Positions 26,431-35,516 of a stretch of 64,000 nt of DNA are shown here, piece by piece. The notes under the pieces are model-generated. The model was not told where the DNA came from. It worked only from the letters and a program-made list of their open reading frames with translations, and did no database searches. Position 1 is the first letter of the stretch; each line of letters begins with the position of its first letter. The translations under genes were made by a program, and so were the position numbers. Origin of the DNA: CAZVEE01 sp964625525 (GTDB lineage: Bacteria > Pseudomonadota > Alphaproteobacteria > JAJFIK01); NCBI GenBank assembly GCA_964625525.1, contig CAZVEE010000004.1:1-64000 (forward strand), read 5' to 3'.

Positions 26431-27558
26431 ATGACCGATCGCCCGACCAAGTCCGACCTGTCCGGCCGCGCTGCTGTGGTCCTGGCAGATGCGCGCAGCC
26501 CAGCCGCCAATTGCTGGGCGTTCGACACGCTTGCGGCCCTCCGTGCGCGCGGTCGGGCGGCGACGTTGCTTGTCCTGCGCGCCAATCCGGCCGAGGTGGC
26601 ATCAGCCTTCGCAGATGCTCACATCCTCGACGCCAGCGAACGCGCGGGTCTGTCCAGCCTGACACGGGCGCTGCACCAGGCCTTTGATGATCTCAAACCG
26701 CAGGCCGTTTTGAGCCTTCAGGCCCACGCTCATGTGCCGGCCCAATGGGCGGCCTGGCGCGCCGGCGTGGCGCGGCGCGTGGCATATCATGGCGTTGAAC
26801 CGGGCGGCCTGCCCCCGCTCACCTTCCTGCTCGACAGCGTGTTCGGCCTCACCGGCATTTACACGCAAGTGCTGACGCCCAGCTACGCCCGCCATACGGC
26901 CTATCGCGCTCAGCCCCGGTCCTATCGCAAGCGCTTGGCTGTGCTGCACCGAGGTGTCCCATCCCCCCAAGGCCAGGTGAGCGCGCGCGACGCCCGGCGC
27001 CAACTCAACCTGCCCGCCTCGGCTCGTATCGCGCTCAGCGCCGGTCCGCTGACGCCTGATGCCAATTTGGATTTTCTGTTGCGCGTGCTGGATGAGGTGG
27101 CGCGCCTGCATCTGGTGATCGCCGCTGATGGGCCCGCCCGTGCCGCGCTGGAAGACCGTCTAAAGCATTACAAGCTGGGCAACCGCGTGCGCCTGTTGGG
27201 AGAACCGGACGCGAAAACCCGGGCCCTCTTGTTGGCGGCGGCTGATCTTTATGTGGAACCGGGCGAGCGCGTCGTCCCCGATGTGGCGCTCTTGGAGGCT
27301 TTGACGGCTGGCCTGCCGGTTCTTGCCGCCGATACGCGTCTGCACGCGGAAACACTTTTGGGCGAAACGGGGGGCCAGTCCGGCTTGTTGCTGCCGCCCA
27401 ATGACTTTGAGGCCTGGCGGACGGCGCTCGACACGGTGTGCCGCGATGAAGCCCTGCGCGACCGTCTCGGCGCGGACGCCCAGGCGCGCGGGGCGTTCTT
27501 TTCTCTGGAGCGCATGGGCGAGCGCCTCGACACCGCTCTGTTTGGCCCCTCTGCGTGA
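26431..27558 (+). CDS. Glycosyltransferase, GT-B fold (GT4-like)
   Basis: The protein has 375 residues. The N-terminal half is a degenerate acceptor domain and the C-terminal half has the donor-binding motifs ALSAGPLTPDANLDFLL, VRLLGEP and the conserved ALLEALTAGLPVLAADT with the GT4 glutamate. It would add a sugar to a lipid-linked oligosaccharide on the cytoplasmic side. Sugar specificity is unknown. It is followed by galU on the same strand 174 bp on. Confidence 0.85.
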   Translation: MTDRPTKSDLSGRAAVVLADARSPAANCWAFDTLAALRARGRAATLLVLRANPAEVASAFADAHILDASERAGLSSLTRALHQAFDDLKPQAVLSLQAHAHVPAQWAAWRAGVARRVAYHGVEPGGLPPLTFLLDSVFGLTGIYTQVLTPSYARHTAYRAQPRSYRKRLAVLHRGVPSPQGQVSARDARRQLNLPASARIALSAGPLTPDANLDFLLRVLDEVARLHLVIAADGPARAALEDRLKHYKLGNRVRLLGEPDAKTRALLLAAADLYVEPGERVVPDVALLEALTAGLPVLAADTRLHAETLLGETGGQSGLLLPPNDFEAWRTALDTVCRDEALRDRLGADAQARGAFFSLERMGERLDTALFGPSA

Positions 27559-27592
27559 GGCCCCCGCGTCGAGCGTGCAAATTAGGAAAGCG

Positions 27593-27609
27593 ACTTGCCC
27601 CTGGCAAGT
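27593..27609. repeat. Short perfect inverted repeat after GT4 gene
   Basis: ACTTGCC (27593-27599) and GGCAAGT (27603-27609) form a 7-bp stem with a 3-base loop. It could be a hairpin at the transcript end or a protein-binding site ahead of galU. There is no T-tract. Confidence 0.3.
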
Positions 27610-27732
27610 GAATGGCAACACACTGGGGGTAAACTCTCGTCTGGCGGCCGGGTGAGTTGTCTTGACCGTTCCGCTCCTGTAGACAGCCGCCCGTGACTGG
27701 TCATGGGGATTAGCCAAGGGGAGATCGACATT

Positions 27733-28611
27733 ATGGGCGCAAAGCCGGTTCGGAAGGTGGTATTGCCAGTTGCAGGCCTGGGAACGCGGGTCTTGCCCGC
27801 GACCAAGAGCATTCCGAAAGAAATGCTGCCTGTGGTGGACCGGCCGCTGATCGATTACGCCATTGACGAGGCGCGCCAGGCCGGGATCGAAGAGTTCATC
27901 TTCGTGACGGGTCGCGGCAAGTCGGCCATCGAAGACTATTTCGACTATTCCTACGAGCTGGAAGACACGCTCGAAAAGAAAAAGAAGACCGCGCAGATGG
28001 ATGCGCTGGCGAAAACCGTGCCCGTTGCTGGCGATGCGGTGTTCACGCGTCAGCAGCGTCCGCTGGGTCTCGGCCACGCCATTTGGTGCGCCCGGCGCAT
28101 CGTTGGCGACGAACCGTTCGCCATCTCCCTGCCCGATATGCTGGTGGATGCCGAGCCGTCTTGCCTGGCGCAGATGGTCGAGGCCTACGATAAAGTGGGC
28201 GGCGGCAACATCATCGCCGTGGAAGAAGTTCCCCGCGAGCACACCAACCGCTACGGCATTCTCGATATCGGTGGCGAGAAAGCGGGCCTGCAAGAGATCA
28301 AGGGCCTCGTGGAAAAGCCCGACCCGGCCAAGGCCCCGTCGAACCTCGCCATTCTTGGGCGCTATATCCTGCAGCCGGAGATCTTCTCCTATCTGGAAAG
28401 TCAGGGCCCGGGCGCCGGCAACGAGATCCAGCTCACCGACGCCATGCAGCGCATGCTCACCTCCAGCCCCTATTACGCCTGTCACTATGACGGCGTGACC
28501 TATGATTGCGGCGATAAGCTCGGCTATCTGGAAGCGAACCTGGCCATGGGTCTGAAGCATCCGGATCTGGGCGAGAGCCTGCGTCCCATGGTGGAGCGGA
28601 TGCTGCGCTGA
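27733..28611 (+). CDS. galU: UTP-glucose-1-phosphate uridylyltransferase
   Basis: The protein has 292 residues from ATG 27733, chosen for AAGGGGAGA about 8 bases upstream; an ATG 10 codons earlier is unlikely. The nucleotide-binding start is GLGTRVLPATKSIPKEMLPV, with GLGHAIWCAR and EVPREHTNRYG, all typical of GalU. It makes UDP-glucose, the precursor for UDP-glucuronate (ugd) and UDP-galactose (galE) made by other genes of this window. A terminator hairpin follows. Confidence 0.96.
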   Translation: MGAKPVRKVVLPVAGLGTRVLPATKSIPKEMLPVVDRPLIDYAIDEARQAGIEEFIFVTGRGKSAIEDYFDYSYELEDTLEKKKKTAQMDALAKTVPVAGDAVFTRQQRPLGLGHAIWCARRIVGDEPFAISLPDMLVDAEPSCLAQMVEAYDKVGGGNIIAVEEVPREHTNRYGILDIGGEKAGLQEIKGLVEKPDPAKAPSNLAILGRYILQPEIFSYLESQGPGAGNEIQLTDAMQRMLTSSPYYACHYDGVTYDCGDKLGYLEANLAMGLKHPDLGESLRPMVERMLR

Positions 28612-28667
28612 TGAGCGTGGATTTCGCGCTCTGCGCTCTTGCGCGGGGCGCTTAAATAGGCGACCTC

Positions 28668-28706
28668 AAAGGCCCCGTCTGGCGTTCTTCGCCGGGCGGG
28701 GCTTTT
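28668..28706 (+). terminator. Rho-independent terminator after galU
   Basis: AAAGGCCCCG (28668-28677) pairs with CGGGGCTTTT (28697-28706), with an inner GGCG/CGCC, and the 3' arm ends in T residues. It lies 57 bp after the galU stop. Confidence 0.8.
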
Positions 28707-28722
28707 CCGTCTTGGGGGAACC

Positions 28723-29619
28723 ATGCGCGGCGCGATGGAAGCGACGGTCTGGGTGGCCGATAATCTGCTCAATTTCACGCCGCATGGGGCCGTTTTGGGC
28801 GGCGTTCTGGCGCTGCTGCTGCTCTGGCTTGGACATCGCACGTCTGGCAGTGTTGCTGGTGTGCTGGCGCTGGCCTGTCTGGGCTGGGCTCTGGTCATCC
28901 ATAGCAGCCTGGAGACGCCCTCCGACGCGGGCTTGCGCGCCGGCGAACAGCCCCTTCGGGTGATGATCTTCAATGTGGAGGGCGGGCGCACCGGCGGGGC
29001 CGCCAAGGCCGCCGAGATTGCGGCCGTGGACCCCGATGTTCTGCTGGTGCAAGAAGTCGCCCCCGTCGCGGAAGCTGAACTTCTCGTCCGCCTGGAGCGT
29101 CTCTTTCCCTATCGTGCCTCGCTCTCGGGACCAGACGCGCCGATTTTCTCCAAGTTCCCTTTCACGCGCGCAGCGCAACCGGTTTTAAGCGATGAGCCAT
29201 CCAAGCGCGGTTGGCAGATCGGGGTGCGGCTGCCGGATGGCCAAGAGCTGACCCTGGTCAATGTGCAAGTGACCCGGCCGCACAGCATTGCCAACTGGAG
29301 CCGTCGGACGGTGGAGTATCACGAGCTGGCCGCCTTTGCCCGCACCCATGCCGCGCCGCTGATCATGGCCGGTGACTTCAACGCCTCCGGTCTGTCGCCG
29401 GTCTTTTTCAGCTTTGTGCAGAATGGCGATCTGCGTGCTGCGCGGCCTGGCCTGTTTCCCCCTCGCACCACGTGGCCGGCGGGGCTTCCAGGCCTCGGCA
29501 TTCAAATCGATCATGTTCTGGTGCGCGGCGCTTTGCGGCGCCTGGCCAGCCACTCTCCGGCGCCTGCGGGCTCCAACCATCGCCCTATGGTGGTCGATCT
29601 GGCCATTGGGGGTGGATGA
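28723..29619 (+). CDS. Membrane-anchored endonuclease/exonuclease/phosphatase-family protein
   Basis: The protein has 298 residues. Two N-terminal membrane helices (about 23-40 and 43-60) are followed by the EEP domain: VMIFNVEG, LLVQEV with the metal-binding Glu, GDFNASG, IDHVLV and SNHRPMVVD with the catalytic His. The fold hydrolyses phosphodiester bonds in nucleic acids, lipids or sugar phosphates. With its catalytic domain probably on the periplasmic side, a phospholipid or sugar-phosphate substrate is plausible but unproven. RBS GGGGGAA lies just before the ATG. Confidence 0.87.
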   Translation: MRGAMEATVWVADNLLNFTPHGAVLGGVLALLLLWLGHRTSGSVAGVLALACLGWALVIHSSLETPSDAGLRAGEQPLRVMIFNVEGGRTGGAAKAAEIAAVDPDVLLVQEVAPVAEAELLVRLERLFPYRASLSGPDAPIFSKFPFTRAAQPVLSDEPSKRGWQIGVRLPDGQELTLVNVQVTRPHSIANWSRRTVEYHELAAFARTHAAPLIMAGDFNASGLSPVFFSFVQNGDLRAARPGLFPPRTTWPAGLPGLGIQIDHVLVRGALRRLASHSPAPAGSNHRPMVVDLAIGGG

Positions 29620-29659
29620 CGGCTACTCTATGAGCCTGGAGGCGTCTCCAAGGGATGGG

Positions 29660-29688
29660 TTGTTGGCGGGTTGGCTGTATGCGATAAG
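29660..29688 (+). promoter_or_regulatory. Possible sigma-70 promoter upstream of ugd
   Basis: TTGTTG (29660-29665) and GATAAG (29683-29688) separated by 17 bases, 131 bp before the ugd ATG. Spacing is ideal but both hexamers are imperfect. Confidence 0.3.
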
Positions 29689-29819
29689 CCTTTTCGCTCG
29701 TGCAGCACGTATTGACGGCGCCGGGCTCAAGTCGCTCGCTTTTGGCTCGCTCGTTTGGGGCATGTCTCGCCGTTGAATGCTTGAAAGCAGCCGCGAAAGA
29801 GAATGGATGAGGTAGCGAT

Positions 29820-31142
29820 ATGCGCGTCGCAATGATCGGCACGGGCTATGTGGGCCTGGTTTCCGGAGCCTGCTTCTCCGATTTCGGTCACGAGGTGATC
29901 TGCGTCGATAAGGACGCCTCGAAGATCGAACGGTTGAAAGCGGGGGAAATCCCGATCTTTGAACCTGGGCTCGATGCTCTGGTCGCCTCCAATGTGAAAG
30001 ACGGCCGGCTCTCCTTCACCACCAACCTGCGCGATGCGGTGCCCGGTGCTGACGCGGTCTTTATCGCCGTGGGAACGCCCAGCCGGCGCGGTGACGGGTA
30101 TGCGGATCTGAGCTTCGTCTATGCGGCATCGGAGGAAATCGCCGACGCCATGGACGGCTACACGGTGGTTGTCACGAAATCCACTGTGCCAGTCGGAACC
30201 GGCCAGGAAGTAGACAAGATCATCCGGGCCCGGCGCGCCGACGCGGATTTCGATGTGGCGTCGAACCCGGAGTTCTTGCGCGAAGGCAATGCCATTGATG
30301 ATTTCATGCGCCCTGATCGGGTGGTCGTGGGCACGGACAGTGACCGCGCGCGCGCGGTGATGCGGGAGCTGTATCGCCCGCTCTATCTGCGCGAGACGCC
30401 GATGCTGTTCACCAGCCGGCAGACGTCCGAGTTGATCAAATATGCGGCCAACGCGTTCCTGGCGACGAAGATCACCTTCATCAATGAGATGGCGGATCTT
30501 TGTGAGAAAGTCGGCGCCGATGTGCGCGATGTGAGCAAGGGGATCGGCCTGGACGGGCGCATCGGGCGCAAATTCCTGCATGCGGGTCCGGGCTTTGGTG
30601 GCTCCTGCTTCCCGAAAGACACGCTCGCGCTGGTGCGCACGGCGCGCGATGCGGGCGCCCCCTCCAATATCGTCGAAGCGGTCATCGACGTGAATGACGA
30701 GCGCAAGCGCACTATGGCGCACAAGATCATCGCGGCCTGCGGCGGGTCGGTGGATGGCAAGACCATCGGCGTGCTCGGCGTCACGTTCAAGCCGAACACG
30801 GATGATATGCGCGACGCGCCGAGCCTCGATATCATCCCCATCCTGCAGGAAAACGGCGCCAGCATCCGCGCCTTCGATCCCGAAGGCATGGATGAGGCGG
30901 CCAAGCTCTTCAAGGACGTGACCTTCTGCCAGGACGCCTATGACGCCATCCGCGAAGTGGATGCGGTCGCGATCCTGACCGAATGGAACGAGTTCCGTGC
31001 CCTCGACCTGACCCGGGTCAAGCAACTGGTGCGCAAACCCCTGCTGGTGGATCTGCGCAACATTTACGACCTTGATGACATGCGCAAAGCGGGCATCGAC
31101 TACCACTGTGTCGGTCGCCCCTATCGTCCGCTGGAAGACTGA
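29820..31142 (+). CDS. ugd: UDP-glucose 6-dehydrogenase
   Basis: The protein has 440 residues. NAD motif GTGYVGLVSG at residues 7-16, VGTPS at 84-88, NPEFLREG near 149-156, and the catalytic Cys263 in GPGFGGSCFPKD are all conserved. The C-terminal UDP-binding domain starts around GVTFKPNTDDMRDAPS. It oxidises UDP-glucose to UDP-glucuronate, the branch point for the UDP-glucuronate epimerase and UDP-xylose synthase in this window. It ends 9 bp from the convergent membrane-protein gene. Confidence 0.97.
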   Translation: MRVAMIGTGYVGLVSGACFSDFGHEVICVDKDASKIERLKAGEIPIFEPGLDALVASNVKDGRLSFTTNLRDAVPGADAVFIAVGTPSRRGDGYADLSFVYAASEEIADAMDGYTVVVTKSTVPVGTGQEVDKIIRARRADADFDVASNPEFLREGNAIDDFMRPDRVVVGTDSDRARAVMRELYRPLYLRETPMLFTSRQTSELIKYAANAFLATKITFINEMADLCEKVGADVRDVSKGIGLDGRIGRKFLHAGPGFGGSCFPKDTLALVRTARDAGAPSNIVEAVIDVNDERKRTMAHKIIAACGGSVDGKTIGVLGVTFKPNTDDMRDAPSLDIIPILQENGASIRAFDPEGMDEAAKLFKDVTFCQDAYDAIREVDAVAILTEWNEFRALDLTRVKQLVRKPLLVDLRNIYDLDDMRKAGIDYHCVGRPYRPLED

Positions 31143-31151
31143 TTTTCGGCC

Positions 31152-31652
31152 TCACGCCGCCGGTGGTGGCGTGGGCGCTCCCGCGCCATGGTTTTCGCGC
31201 GGCGGGATGAAAACAAACGCAAAGCACAAGATCAGCAACAAGATCACCCACGGTGTCAGCACATCGAGCAGGCGTGTTTCTGCCTGAACCGCATGCTGTG
31301 TGATGAGCAACGCCGGGAACCAGGCGTTGAAAAACGCGGCGACCAGGCGGAACGCCACCGGCATGCCGGTTCGGAACACGATCAAGCCTACGGTCATCAG
31401 CACCGGCCCAATGGCCAGCAACCAGCCGCCGGAGTAATCGGGACTGTCGCCCTCGCGCGTGCGGTAGCACACGGCCGCGTCCGGATCTGTGGGGCAAAGC
31501 ATGGCCGCCAATACGTAATCAAACCCCGACTGGCTCACCGCATTCAGCTGAAAGCCCCAGATCTCCATGCTGAACTCAATCCAGGGCATGAAGAACAAAA
31601 CGATTATCGCGATCCCAAAGCCGAAATGCACCCAATCAAATGAGCGTGTCAT
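31152..31652 (-). CDS. Unknown four-helix membrane protein
   Basis: The protein has 166 residues from ATG 31652. Hydrophobic segments lie near 9-28, 77-95, 98-120 and 127-148. The loop between the first two carries two cysteines (AMLCPT and AVCYRT), suggesting a disulfide on the periplasmic side. The C-terminus is proline-rich and charged. I do not recognise it. It lies 111 bp downstream of the sulfate-activation/epimerase operon on the same strand. Confidence 0.7.
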   Translation of the reverse strand: MTRSFDWVHFGFGIAIIVLFFMPWIEFSMEIWGFQLNAVSQSGFDYVLAAMLCPTDPDAAVCYRTREGDSPDYSGGWLLAIGPVLMTVGLIVFRTGMPVAFRLVAAFFNAWFPALLITQHAVQAETRLLDVLTPWVILLLILCFAFVFIPPRENHGAGAPTPPPAA

Positions 31653-31763
31653 GGTGTGGTCCCCCTCTCGACGCGGCGTCTTTGCCGCATGATCGATCAT
31701 AGAAAGGAGGCGATCGCTTGAAAAGCGCTCAAAGCGAGGAGAGCACGCAAGGCGTGTGCGCCC

Positions 31764-32582
31764 TTAAGGGGCGTTCGCCAAGGTGCGGCCCAGGTCGCGG
31801 CACCACATCTCTGGATCGGCCGCCAGATCGTGTCCCAGAAACGCCGTGGTCTTGGTCATGTCGAGGACGAACTCATCCGTCTTCCCCGTATCCTCCACCA
31901 CGAGCCGCCCGGCACCGTAACCGGCGATCACATTTTCCGCGATCTTGCCCGTGGGCAGAGGAATGCCGGAGCCTGCATTGTACACGCCACCGGGCCGCGC
32001 CGTGATCATGGTATGCAGGATACGGGCAAAATCGGGAAACGGCAGAAAGTCTCGTTGCCGGCCTGGATCCATGTCGTATTGAACAAATCCCTCCCGCTTC
32101 AGCCGCCCCAGCACCATGGCCATGAACGTGCGTCGTCCGGGTTCGGGATATTCAAACCCGACAATATTGGACAGCCGCAGGATTGTGGCGCGCGCGCCCA
32201 GCGCCGCCGCGACGCCCTCTTCGGCTTGGGCCTTGTTGCGGCCATAGGCATTGACAGGCATCAGCACCGCGTCTTCGCGCGCTTGCCATTGGGTGGCCGG
32301 ACCATACACCATACGCGTACTGACCATGACCATATGCGCGGTCCCATATGCCGCCCACCGGGCCACCCGTGCTTCTAGATCGAAGGCCGGATCGTAAGGC
32401 TCCGTTTTCATGCGCGGATCAAGCGCAAAGGGCACGATCACGTCATAGCCAGCCAGGTCGTCCGGCCCCACAATCTCGCGGTGAGAAACGGCAACGGGCA
32501 GGGTCTCGCCCTGCCCGGTCAGCCAATCCAAATACTGGCGGGCCAAAAAACTCGTCTTGCCAATGATCAGCACACGAGCCAT
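31764..32582 (-). CDS. RmlD/epimerase-like NAD(P)-dependent sugar reductase
   Basis: The protein has 272 residues. The short-chain fold starts MARVLIIGKTSFLA, where the usual GxxGxxG is replaced by GKTSFLA. It continues MVSTRMVYGPATQW and the catalytic YGRNK pair, then RLSNIVGFE and PDFARILHTM as in RmlD/NAD-dependent epimerases. It is 21 bp downstream of cysNC, so it is the third gene of that operon. The modified glycine motif may reflect a different cofactor mode. The sugar substrate is unknown. Confidence 0.8.
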   Translation of the reverse strand: MARVLIIGKTSFLARQYLDWLTGQGETLPVAVSHREIVGPDDLAGYDVIVPFALDPRMKTEPYDPAFDLEARVARWAAYGTAHMVMVSTRMVYGPATQWQAREDAVLMPVNAYGRNKAQAEEGVAAALGARATILRLSNIVGFEYPEPGRRTFMAMVLGRLKREGFVQYDMDPGRQRDFLPFPDFARILHTMITARPGGVYNAGSGIPLPTGKIAENVIAGYGAGRLVVEDTGKTDEFVLDMTKTTAFLGHDLAADPEMWCRDLGRTLANAP

Positions 32583-32603
32583 GGCCGCGCCTCTTGCTCT
32601 GGG

Positions 32604-34523
32604 TCAGACCTTGAAGGTCTTATCTACATAGGCGATCAGTTGTTCAACACACTGATCGACTTCACAGGTCTCCGTGTCGACCACGAGTTCCGGCGCGTCC
32701 GGGGCCTCGTAAGGCGCGGAAATCCCCGTGAACTCCTTGATCTCCCCGCGCCGGGCCTTTTCATACAGACCCTTGGGATCACGTTTTTCGCATGTCTCCA
32801 CACCGGCCTTCACATAAACCTCATGGAAACCGTCTTCGGTGGTTGCCTCACGCGCTCTGTCCCGGTCCGAGCGATAGGGCGAGATGAAGGCGGTCACGAC
32901 GATCACGCCCGCGCGGGCAAAGAGCGCGGCCACCTCGCCAACCCGGCGGATATTCTCCGCCCGGTCTTCCGGCGAGAACCCCAGATTAGCGTTCAAGCCG
33001 TGGCGCACATTATCCCCGTCCAGAACAAAGACATTATAGCCCTTGTCGAACAACTTTTCCTCAAGGGCGACCGCAAGCGTGGATTTGCCCGCGCCCGACA
33101 AACCCGTGAGCCAGATCACGCCGCCCTTATGACCATTGCGCGAGGCGCGCATATCCGCCGTCACCCCGTGTTCCACCCGGGTGATATTGGTGGAGCGCTT
33201 GGTGATCAGCTCACGCTGATCCGCATAGCCATCCATAGAGATAATGCCGCCGCCGGCGATGTCATATTTGTCCACCAGCACAAAGCGGCCCGTTGGCGAG
33301 AGTGTGTTGAACTCATCCACCGCCAACATGCGCCGGGACCGGATGATCACCTCGCCCACCTGATTGCGCTCGACTTCTTCCGCCTGAGCATGCCCCAGCG
33401 TGGTGGTATCGATGATCTGCTCGATTTCCTGGATCACCACTTTGGCTTCACCCGTGGCGAGTTTCATCTTGTAGCTCGCGCCCTTGCGCAGTGGTTCCCG
33501 GCCAAGCCAGAAGATCCGCGCCCGGAACACGTCCGTCTCAATGGGTGCCTTGTCCACATGGCTGATGATCTCACCGCGTTCGATGAAGATCTGCTCGTCA
33601 AATGTGATGCCGACGGACATGCCGGCCTCGGCCCGCACCGGCTTTTCCGCATCGGCGCGCGAGGACCAGCTTTCCAGGGACTTCACCCGCACCGTCTTGT
33701 TGGACGGGGACACCATGACCTCATCGCCCACGGCGATTTCACCAGACTCGATCCGGCCCGCAATGATCCGACGCTCGTCGAATTTGTACACGTCCTGCAC
33801 GGGCAGACGCAGCGCCAGTTCCACCGGGGCCTTCCGGCTGCGGAAGGAATCCAGCGCGCCCAGAATGGTCGGGCCCTTGTACCAATCCATGCGCTTGGAG
33901 CGCTGGGCGATGTTGTCACCGTCGCGCGCGGAAATGGGAATGAAGAAGGTTGGCTCGACACCAATCGTGGCGAGATACTGGCGGTATTCCTCTTCGATCA
34001 GATTGAACTGATCCTGCTCGAAATTCACCAGGTCCATCTTGTTCACGGCGACCGCCACCTGGCGCACGCCCATGAGATGCAAGAGATACCCGTGGCGGCG
34101 GGATTGTTCCTGCACGCCTTCCGAGCTGTCGATCAGCAGCACGGCCGCGTCGCTCTGGGCGGCGCCGGTGATCATGTTTTTCAGGAACTCTTTGTGTCCC
34201 GGCGCATCGATGATGGTGTAATCCCGGGTCTTGGTCTTGAACCAGATCTGCGTGGTATCGATGGTGATGCCCTGGTCGCGTTCGGCTTGCATGGCATCCA
34301 TCAGGAAGGCCCACTCAAAGGGCATGCCCCGCCGTTCGGACATGGCCTTGATGGCCTCATACTTTCCTTCCGGCAACGAGCCGGTATCGTGGAACAACCG
34401 GCCCACCAGAGTGGATTTGCCGTGGTCCACATGGCCAACGATCACGATGCGGAGCAAATCGCGTCCCGCCTGATTGGCGAGGGTTTCGGCGAGCGCCGCG
34501 GCGTCTACGGGATTGGTCGACAT
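32604..34523 (-). CDS. cysNC: Bifunctional sulfate adenylyltransferase subunit 1 / APS kinase
   Basis: The protein has 639 residues. The N-terminal CysN GTPase part has GHVDHGKSTL (G1), DAPGHKEF (G3) and NKMDLV (G4), then two beta-barrel domains. The C-terminal CysC part (from about residue 465) has P-loop GLSGAGKST and RHGLNANLGFS for APS binding. With CysD it makes APS from sulfate and ATP at the cost of GTP, and the kinase part turns APS into PAPS. This fusion is the NodQ/CysNC type. PAPS serves both sulfate assimilation and sulfotransferases. Start lies 12 bp after cysD. Confidence 0.97.
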   Translation of the reverse strand: MSTNPVDAAALAETLANQAGRDLLRIVIVGHVDHGKSTLVGRLFHDTGSLPEGKYEAIKAMSERRGMPFEWAFLMDAMQAERDQGITIDTTQIWFKTKTRDYTIIDAPGHKEFLKNMITGAAQSDAAVLLIDSSEGVQEQSRRHGYLLHLMGVRQVAVAVNKMDLVNFEQDQFNLIEEEYRQYLATIGVEPTFFIPISARDGDNIAQRSKRMDWYKGPTILGALDSFRSRKAPVELALRLPVQDVYKFDERRIIAGRIESGEIAVGDEVMVSPSNKTVRVKSLESWSSRADAEKPVRAEAGMSVGITFDEQIFIERGEIISHVDKAPIETDVFRARIFWLGREPLRKGASYKMKLATGEAKVVIQEIEQIIDTTTLGHAQAEEVERNQVGEVIIRSRRMLAVDEFNTLSPTGRFVLVDKYDIAGGGIISMDGYADQRELITKRSTNITRVEHGVTADMRASRNGHKGGVIWLTGLSGAGKSTLAVALEEKLFDKGYNVFVLDGDNVRHGLNANLGFSPEDRAENIRRVGEVAALFARAGVIVVTAFISPYRSDRDRAREATTEDGFHEVYVKAGVETCEKRDPKGLYEKARRGEIKEFTGISAPYEAPDAPELVVDTETCEVDQCVEQLIAYVDKTFKV

Positions 34524-34535
34524 GGGCGGCTCTCC

Positions 34536-35330
34536 TTACATGTAGCCATCAGCCCGCAGACGCTCGAACGCGTCTTCGGACTCATGGTCCATGGCGCGCC
34601 CCGCGCGCTCTTCGGTCTTGATGGTTTCCAGCTCCGCAATGATCTCGTCGATGGTGGCGGCGGTGCTGTCGATGGGAAAGGTAATGCCGACTTCGCCAAG
34701 ACTGCGGAAGCGTTTGCCGTCCTTGGCGAAATAGAGCGGCACCACGGGGATTTGCTCACGCCGGATATACCGCCACACATCCAGTTCCGTCCAATGCAGC
34801 AGCGGATGGATGCGGATATGGGTCCCGGCCGGGTAATCGGTTTTGTACTGGTCCCAGAATTCGGGGGGTTGGTCCTGGAAGTCCCACTGCCCTTCTTCCG
34901 TCCGGGGGCTGAAGACACGCTCTTTGGCGCGCATGGACTGTTCATCACGGCGAATGCCGGCGATCACACCCGTCAGGTCGTATTGCTTCACCGCCACTTT
35001 CAGGCCTTCGGTCTTGCGCGCCGCAAAGCGCGAGGCCGGCGGCAGGGTCTCGTCGGTGGCCTCCAGCGGCGGGCAGTCGTCGGCGATGAGATTGAGGTTC
35101 CATTCCTTCGCGTATTGCTTGCGGAAGGCATAGGTCTCGGGAAACTCGGCGCCCGTGTCCAGATGCATCACCGGGAACGGGATGTTCCCGAAAAATGCTT
35201 TCTGGGCGAGCCAGATCATCACATTGGAGTCCTTCCCCAGCGACCACAGCAAGGCGATCTTGTCGATCCGGTTGAAGGCTTCGCGCAGGATGAAAATGCT
35301 CTGGCTTTCGAGCTGATCTAAGCGATCCAT
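34536..35330 (-). CDS. cysD: Sulfate adenylyltransferase subunit 2
   Basis: The protein has 264 residues from ATG 35330 (MDRLDQLESQS). The PP-loop ATP pyrophosphatase motif appears as LLWSLGKDSNVM near residue 30, followed by HLDTGAEFPETY. GIRRDEQSMRAKERVFS and LLHWTELDVWRYI are typical CysD/NodP segments. It forms the catalytic adenylyltransferase that CysN drives by GTP hydrolysis. First gene of the leftward cysD-cysNC-reductase operon, downstream of glmM on the same strand by 186 bp. Confidence 0.96.
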   Translation of the reverse strand: MDRLDQLESQSIFILREAFNRIDKIALLWSLGKDSNVMIWLAQKAFFGNIPFPVMHLDTGAEFPETYAFRKQYAKEWNLNLIADDCPPLEATDETLPPASRFAARKTEGLKVAVKQYDLTGVIAGIRRDEQSMRAKERVFSPRTEEGQWDFQDQPPEFWDQYKTDYPAGTHIRIHPLLHWTELDVWRYIRREQIPVVPLYFAKDGKRFRSLGEVGITFPIDSTAATIDEIIAELETIKTEERAGRAMDHESEDAFERLRADGYM

Positions 35331-35516
35331 GGCGGGTGCTCTCTTGGTGAACGGCACGGCGCTCCTCCACCACCCCACGGTGCGGTTTGGGAACGCAGTA
35401 TGGTAAACGGCAATGCGCGGCCGGGCGCGCCCCCGCGCGCTCCGCCGTCCTGCCCTCTTACCTAATTCCCGAGCGCGCGCGTTACAATAGTCAGAACCAC
35501 ATGCCGAAAGTGTATT

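Noticed and set aside
32481..35321. 946-codon open frame on the plus strand opposite cysD-cysNC
   Set aside because: Antisense to two well-supported genes; the long frame follows from high G+C codon bias, is rich in His/Gly/Arg and matches no family.
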